A DNA stretch of 9,345 bases from Clostridiaceae bacterium (lineage in GTDB: Bacteria > Bacillota > Clostridia > Oscillospirales > Acutalibacteraceae): assembly GCA_904501685.1 (NCBI GenBank), contig CAJGBX010000051.1:1-9345 (forward strand), written 5' to 3'. The notes under the pieces are model-generated. The model ran no database searches. It was not told where the DNA came from and worked only from the letters and a program-made list of their open reading frames with translations. Shown here piece by piece: positions 5,876 through 9,345 of this stretch (position 1 is the first letter of the stretch; each line of letters starts with the position of its first letter). A program made the position numbers and the translations under genes.

Positions 5876-6837
5876 TGAGAACGAAAACAAAAGTATGGCT
5901 TGTTATAGCAGTTTCTCTGGTGTTGATTGGATGTTTTGTTTTTGGAGGTGTGATGTCAATGCTTAAATGGGATTTTACCAAAATATCAACTGTCAAGTAT
6001 GAACGTAACGGTTATGAAATTAATGAAAATTATAAAGATATATTCGTTAAAACTGATACAGCTGATATTGTGTTTGTGCCTTCTGAAAACCAAATAACCT
6101 CGGTTTCTTGCTATGAACAGAAAAACGTAAAGCATTCGGTTACTGTAAAGGACAGCACACTTGTAATAGAAGCTGTCGATACGAGAAAATGGTATGAGTA
6201 TATCGGTATTAATTTCGGTACACCCAAAATCACAGTATCTATCCCACAGGGCGAATATGGTATGCTTTCTGTAAAGTCAAGTACGGGCGATGTTAAAATA
6301 CCTAAAGACTTTAAATTTGCGAGTATTGATATTTCAGAAAGTACGGGTAATGTAACCAACTGTGCATCCGCTTCTGAAATGATTAAAATTAAAACAAGTA
6401 CCGGAGATATTTTTGTAGAGAATACCGCCGTTGGCTCGCTTGACCTTTCAGTTTCCACTGGCAATGTGACCGTTTCAAGCGTGAGCTGTGAGGGTGATGT
6501 TAAGGTCCTAGTGTCAACAGGCAAAGCAAAACTTAACAACATAGCGTGCAAAAGCTTTATATCAAGCGGAAGCACGGGTGATGTTTCCTTGAATAATGTT
6601 ATTGCTGCTGAAAAGTTTTCAATTAAGAGAAGCACGGGTGATGTGAAATTTAACAGTTGTGATGCTAATGAGATATATGTAAAAACAGATACAGGGGATG
6701 TTAGTGGCAGCTTGCTTTCAAATAAGGTGTTTTTTACTAATACCGATACAGGAGATGTGGAAATCCCTAAAACAATGGATGGCGGTAAATGTGAAATTAT
6801 TACAGATACGGGTGATATTAAGATAACTGTTAAGTAA
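5875..6837 (+). CDS. DUF4097 family surface protein with regular beta-repeats (YvlB/LiaX-like)
   Basis: A 320-residue protein with an N-terminal membrane anchor (about residues 7-28) and a long outer beta-rich domain of the DUF4097 putative-adhesin type (PF13349). From residue 136 to the end there are ten copies of a turn S/D-T-G-D/N/K followed by a short hydrophobic strand. The Thr positions are 137, 157, 176, 195, 215, 234, 254, 273, 292 and 312, so the period is 19-20 residues. This is expected for a beta-helix in which each repeat is one rung. An isolated related turn (DTAD) occurs at 61-64. Cys20 follows LVLIG (LIGC), which is weakly lipobox-like, so lipid anchoring is possible though the segment could equally be uncleaved. 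The ATG overlaps the DUF1700 stop by 1 bp. Members are linked to envelope stress sensing; here the role is inferred. Confidence 0.92.
   Translation: MRTKTKVWLVIAVSLVLIGCFVFGGVMSMLKWDFTKISTVKYERNGYEINENYKDIFVKTDTADIVFVPSENQITSVSCYEQKNVKHSVTVKDSTLVIEAVDTRKWYEYIGINFGTPKITVSIPQGEYGMLSVKSSTGDVKIPKDFKFASIDISESTGNVTNCASASEMIKIKTSTGDIFVENTAVGSLDLSVSTGNVTVSSVSCEGDVKVLVSTGKAKLNNIACKSFISSGSTGDVSLNNVIAAEKFSIKRSTGDVKFNSCDANEIYVKTDTGDVSGSLLSNKVFFTNTDTGDVEIPKTMDGGKCEIITDTGDIKITVK
6280..6819 (+). repeat. Ten coding repeats with S/D-T-G-D/N turns, about 58 bp period
   Basis: In-frame degenerate repeats inside the DUF4097 gene, about 57-60 bp each. The nucleotide core is an (a)gtacgggtgatgt-like string; copies vary (for example agtacgggcgat, agcacgggtgat, gatacaggggat). 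The divergence shows old duplication under protein-level selection and not a recent tandem array. The last three copies read TDTGD where most earlier ones read STG. Confidence 0.85.
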
Positions 6838-6897
6838 TACAAACCGTATGTGTAGAGTCATATTTGAGATGGCTTGATTAAAAATAATATAAAAGAT

Positions 6898-6931
6898 AAA
6901 AAACACCTACCACGACAGGTAGGTGTTTTTT
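6898..6931. terminator. Bidirectional terminator between convergent operons
   Basis: A perfect 14-bp stem, AAAAAACACCTACC (6898-6911) with GGTAGGTGTTTTTT (6918-6931), around the loop ACGACA. It has a run of six T on either strand, so it can stop both the plus-strand DUF4097 transcript and the minus-strand TasA-like transcript. The stop codon of the minus-strand gene (TAA, 6932-6930) lies in the stem. The 60 bases between the DUF4097 stop and the stem show nothing else. Confidence 0.92.
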
Positions 6932-7763
6932 ATTCTGTAGGTTTAGTTTCTGTGCTTGCTGTGGTACTTGTTGACTCAGTTTCTGCAGGCTCGGTGGTGT
7001 TTACCGGGGAAGAAGGCTCTGTTGAACTGCTCGTCTCTGTCGTAGTCGTATGATTACTCGTATCCGTTGTTTCGGAAGTGGTTTGAGAAGACTCCGTTTT
7101 TTCGGTGGAAGGAGGAGCAGTTGTCTCGGTACTTGTATTATTTTCAGTATCACCCTGTCCATCATTAGAATGAGTTTCGTCGTTACCAACGGTTGAAGCA
7201 GTCAGTTCAATCTTATCTCCGCTTTCGATATATATCGGATTGTCGCTTTGTTCACCATATCCGTAGCAAGAAGATGTGCCCCAATGAGAAAGGATTTCTA
7301 TCTTTGTGGCAGATGACACTTTCAATGTGAATGTCACACTTGCGCTTCCGTCTGTCAGATTTCTTCCTACATCAACGCCAATCTGCTGTGTATAGTAGTC
7401 ATTATTGCCGATTGTTATGATACAAAAACCTGTTTTAGCGGTGCTTGTGCCTTTGGTAAGTAACACAGTATATTCTCCGACATCCAAGGTTGCGGTTTGA
7501 ATTTTGCCTTCTTTTGTAACAGTAACTGGATCATTATTTGAATCCGTTATTGTAATCAAAACATTCGCCTCAAAATTTGCTGCTTTAATGGTGTTAAAAG
7601 CGGAGGTGATATTTTTAGAAAAATATGTGTAGGCGGTTAAACTCATTGCTACCAGACAGATAATTACGACGGCAATTGTTGTGACTAAGCGTGTCAGTAT
7701 TACTTTTTCACGTATTTTTCCGTACTTGGGTATGTAGAAAAATTCGTTTATAATTTCTCTCAT
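6930..7763 (-). CDS. SipW-type signal, TasA-like secreted protein with Thr/Ser/Glu-rich C-terminal tail
   Basis: A 277-residue secreted or surface protein. After a short basic cytoplasmic start, a membrane segment (about 25-44) runs into SLTAYTYFSKNITSAFN and ANFEANV. This pattern resembles SipW-dependent signals of TasA/CalY proteins (small residues before an A-Y-F-S/T-D-like stretch, then N-T-I/F, then a first beta strand). A beta-rich globular part follows to about residue 192. Residues about 195-277 are low complexity, dominated by Thr, Ser, Glu and Pro (runs such as TTTTETSSSTEPSS). This could be an O-glycosylated or extended stalk. There is no C-terminal sortase motif or hydrophobic tail, so the protein is probably released or fibre-associated. 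AGGAGG (7772-7777, reverse strand) lies 8 bases before the ATG. It is the last gene of the minus-strand operon. Assignment to the TasA superfamily is inferred from the signal region and neighbours; the exact function is unknown. Confidence 0.85.
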   Translation of the reverse strand: MREIINEFFYIPKYGKIREKVILTRLVTTIAVVIICLVAMSLTAYTYFSKNITSAFNTIKAANFEANVLITITDSNNDPVTVTKEGKIQTATLDVGEYTVLLTKGTSTAKTGFCIITIGNNDYYTQQIGVDVGRNLTDGSASVTFTLKVSSATKIEILSHWGTSSCYGYGEQSDNPIYIESGDKIELTASTVGNDETHSNDGQGDTENNTSTETTAPPSTEKTESSQTTSETTDTSNHTTTTETSSSTEPSSPVNTTEPAETESTSTTASTETKPTE

Positions 7764-7800
7764 ACTATCGTCCTCCTTTTAAAAATTTGCTGTTAGGTGG

Positions 7801-8475
7801 TTAGTCTTGAATTTGGTCTGCCTTGACGGTAATGCCAAGATTGACCTTTGGGATCGTTTCACCGCGATAGTTAGCAACGTTGCCGACTTCTTCCGGCATA
7901 CGGACAATCAATGCAAGAAATGCCGTTTCTTTCGGTTGTAACGTGGCGGGGTTGGTATCATAATTGTGCAAGGGTCTTTCTGCAATTTCTTTTACAAGGA
8001 TTTTTGCGGCATCTTTTGCAATTTCACGTTCTAACGAGCCGTTGATAATATCTTTTTCGTCCATATTGGTGATAACACCGAATTTTAAGTAATCCTGCAG
8101 CATAAACTCTTGACCGAACACATTGGTTGCAACGATACAGCCGTTTACATTTACAGCAGTATAGAATTCAAAAGGAAGTGTGCCTTTGTTTTCCACTTTT
8201 AGATATACGACCTGCACGTAGCCGGGTTCATATAGCGCTTTTTCATCAAATATTTTGGTCTGGCTGTCAACCTCATCCCATTTACCCTCGCCGATGTAGT
8301 GGGATACTTCCACATCAAATTCAGCAAAATGGAATATGTTGTTGATCTCAGGTGAGGTATCAGTAAACCATGCCAGTGATGCTCCGGTGCCGAGGATTGC
8401 CCAAATGAGCAACGCGCACAGGCTGAGGGCTAAGGCTATTCGTTTATAGAGTGTTTTCTTTGCATTGGGTTTCAC
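7801..8475 (-). CDS. SipW-dependent TasA/CalY-like secreted protein
   Basis: A 224-residue protein with a SipW-type signal: a basic start, a hydrophobic core (about 12-30), then GTGASLAWFTDTSPEINNIF and the first strand AEFDVEV. This is the usual layout of TasA-family precursors, and cleavage is predicted near SLA|WFT (about residue 35). The body contains YEPGYVQVVYLKVENKGTLP (82-101), which matches the PG...V..N.G strand pattern of TasA-like beta sandwiches. In Bacillus, TasA forms matrix fibres after processing by the dedicated signal peptidase SipW; a similar role is inferred. The start is GTG, chosen because AAGGAGG (8484-8490, reverse strand) lies 8 bases upstream and no in-frame ATG is better placed. 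It sits 17 bases after the APQTG-anchored gene and 37 bases before the Thr/Ser-rich gene, so all are probably one transcript. Confidence 0.88.
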   Translation of the reverse strand: MKPNAKKTLYKRIALALSLCALLIWAILGTGASLAWFTDTSPEINNIFHFAEFDVEVSHYIGEGKWDEVDSQTKIFDEKALYEPGYVQVVYLKVENKGTLPFEFYTAVNVNGCIVATNVFGQEFMLQDYLKFGVITNMDEKDIINGSLEREIAKDAAKILVKEIAERPLHNYDTNPATLQPKETAFLALIVRMPEEVGNVANYRGETIPKVNLGITVKADQIQD

Positions 8476-8492
8476 GCCTTATTCCTCCTTAA

Positions 8493-9167
8493 TCAGCGCT
8501 TCATGGCGGTATCGATGTTCTCCTTATCCTTTTTACGCCATACTAAAAGAATAATTAACGCAGCAAGGGACACGAGAATCAGTGCAAACCATAAATCAAT
8601 ATTGCTATTATCTCCGGTTTGCGGAGCTTGGGGATCGTCCGGCTCTACGGGGAATTCCTCAATCATAAATTCCCAATCGAGATAGCCGATCTTATTCTGG
8701 AACTCGTTAGGGAGTTCTACGGGAACGTTCAAGGTTACGTCCAAATTGACCTCACCGCCCGAATATAGGGTGCCTAAACATACCCAATCGGTGAGTTGAG
8801 CCGTTTCATTGGCGGTGTCGTCGAACATATACGCCATTTTGTTATCGTCACTCTTGGCTACCTTTAACCCGAGTTGAGAGAGAAATTCAATAGAATCCTC
8901 ATGTGCTCCGAGCGAACGCATATAAATTTTAACCTTAACCTTGTTATCCGCATTGTTTTTTACGGTGATTTGCTGTGTCAAGGCATCTCCGGGCATAACG
9001 CCTTTGAAGTTCGGGAAGAGGTCGGTTAGAGAATGTTCGCTACCTGGCTCAAATATAAAGTTGCCTGCGTTTTCGCTGTAGGTCACCTTGCCGTCTGCCG
9101 CATATACAGGCAGGGCAGGGGATAGAGCAACAATAAATATAACAAGTAAAGTAATTATCTTTTTCAT
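8493..9167 (-). CDS. Sortase-type cell-wall-anchored protein (APQTG signal)
   Basis: A 224-residue surface protein. The N terminus is a classical signal peptide (MKKIITLLVIFIVALSPALPVYA|ADG, cleavage near residue 23). The mature part is beta-rich, with PGD..TQQITVKNN at about 59-72, a pattern seen in Ig-like surface domains including TasA-associated ones. The C terminus has a sorting-signal layout: APQTG at 181-185, hydrophobic segment 191-210, then RKK at 211-213. The motif is not the canonical LPXTG (Ala for Leu), though clostridial sortases are known to accept variant xPxTG motifs. It probably fixes the secreted fibre to the wall, somewhat like TapA in idea; this role is inferred. It overlaps the upstream TasA-like gene by 4 bp (ATGA) and has TAAGGAGG 7 bases before its ATG. 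No sortase gene is in the window. Confidence 0.87.
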   Translation of the reverse strand: MKKIITLLVIFIVALSPALPVYAADGKVTYSENAGNFIFEPGSEHSLTDLFPNFKGVMPGDALTQQITVKNNADNKVKVKIYMRSLGAHEDSIEFLSQLGLKVAKSDDNKMAYMFDDTANETAQLTDWVCLGTLYSGGEVNLDVTLNVPVELPNEFQNKIGYLDWEFMIEEFPVEPDDPQAPQTGDNSNIDLWFALILVSLAALIILLVWRKKDKENIDTAMKR

Positions 9168-9345
9168 TCATTTGCCTCCTTAGGCCAACCGGAGGCGGTA
9201 TAGGTATTACCGTCGGTAATGGGGTTGTTTTCACTCTGTACGGCTTGTGCTTTAACTGTAAGTGTCAAAGTCTTGCCAAGATAGCTGTTATCAACCTTGG
9301 AGCCGACAATCTCTACATGAGAAAATACATTAGGTGTTGTTTCAC
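9164..9345 (-). CDS. C-terminal end of a TasA-like secreted protein, truncated by window edge
   Basis: Only the last 59 residues are visible; the reading frame is open to base 9345, and the other two minus-strand frames are stopped. The sequence has VEIVGSKVDNSYLGKTLTLTVKAQAVQSENN and ends near TASGWP. A final beta strand plus an AQAVQSxNN segment and a tryptophan near the end resemble C termini of clostridial SipW-dependent proteins, but the fragment is too short for a firm family call. Its stop overlaps the start of the APQTG-anchored gene by 4 bp, so the two are translationally coupled. The last few residues also supply the ribosome site of the next gene. The promoter and the rest of the gene lie beyond the right edge. 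Confidence 0.75.
   Translation of the reverse strand, partial: ETTPNVFSHVEIVGSKVDNSYLGKTLTLTVKAQAVQSENNPITDGNTYTASGWPKEANE

Noticed and set aside
6111..6842. A 243-codon open frame on the minus strand opposite the DUF4097 gene
   Set aside because: It is a mirror of the repeat codons: the repeated Ser/Asp-Thr-Gly-Asp coding strings read back as repeated SPVS/LPV segments. It has no ribosome site and no family resemblance, and the plus-strand frame has clear domain logic.
8127..8345. 72-codon plus-strand frame inside the TasA-like gene
   Set aside because: Antisense shadow; no ribosome site or recognisable sequence.
9049..9234. 61-codon minus-strand frame bridging the last two minus-strand genes
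   Set aside because: It overlaps two better supported frames joined by an ATGA overlap; its Pro-rich translation looks like an out-of-frame reading.
1..9345. tRNA, rRNA, CRISPR array, insertion sequence or prophage
   Set aside because: I looked for tRNA-like cloverleaf segments, short regular direct repeats with spacers, transposase motifs and terminal inverted repeats and saw none; intergenic spaces are short and taken by promoters and terminators.

Overview
The window looks like a low-GC, spore-forming Clostridia-type Firmicute. An Oscillospiraceae/Ruminococcaceae-like gut organism is a guess from gene content, not a proven identification. Supporting points are strong AGGAGG-type ribosome binding sites, tightly packed operons with 1-8 bp overlaps, a spoIVFA/spoIVFB-like pair beside the radical-SAM pair TIGR03960/TIGR03936, a PadR-DUF1700-DUF4097 cassette, and SipW-dependent (TasA/CalY-like) secreted proteins.

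Plus strand, 1-895: the 3' part of a trimeric dUTPase (dut), then a small five-helix membrane protein of unknown function, closed by a hairpin terminator.

Plus strand, 883-4875: a four-gene operon. It encodes a membrane-anchored M23 (LytM) peptidase, an M50 site-2 protease (4-bp overlap), a TIGR03960 radical SAM protein, and its partner DUF2344/TIGR03936 protein. The first two resemble the SpoIVFA/SpoIVFB pair that controls late mother-cell sigma activation during sporulation; a weak sigma-E-like promoter precedes them. The operon ends at a strong hairpin terminator. The rng-rplU-prp-rpmA genes that, from general knowledge, often follow this group in clostridia are not here.

Plus strand, 4910-6837: a near-consensus promoter (TTGACA-17-TGATATGAT), with a candidate operator dyad over its -10, drives a PadR repressor, a DUF1700 membrane protein and a DUF4097 beta-repeat surface protein. 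The three genes overlap by 8 bp and 1 bp. This looks like an autoregulated envelope module. The DUF4097 protein carries ten S/D-T-G-D/N turns spaced 19-20 residues apart.

Minus strand, 9345 down to 6930: four genes read toward the plus-strand operons. They are the C-terminal end of a secreted TasA-like protein (cut by the window edge), a cell-wall-anchored protein with an APQTG sortase-like signal, a SipW-type TasA-like protein, and a second SipW-type protein with a long Thr/Ser/Glu-rich tail. Together they look like a secreted fibre or matrix operon with a wall anchor. The dedicated signal peptidase (SipW) and the sortase are not visible and may lie beyond the right edge. The two convergent transcription units share a perfect 14-bp bidirectional terminator at 6898-6931.

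The strongest candidate for something undescribed is the minus-strand TasA-like/sortase-type operon. The PadR-DUF1700-DUF4097 module and the spoIVF-like pair are recognisable families with unusual details.
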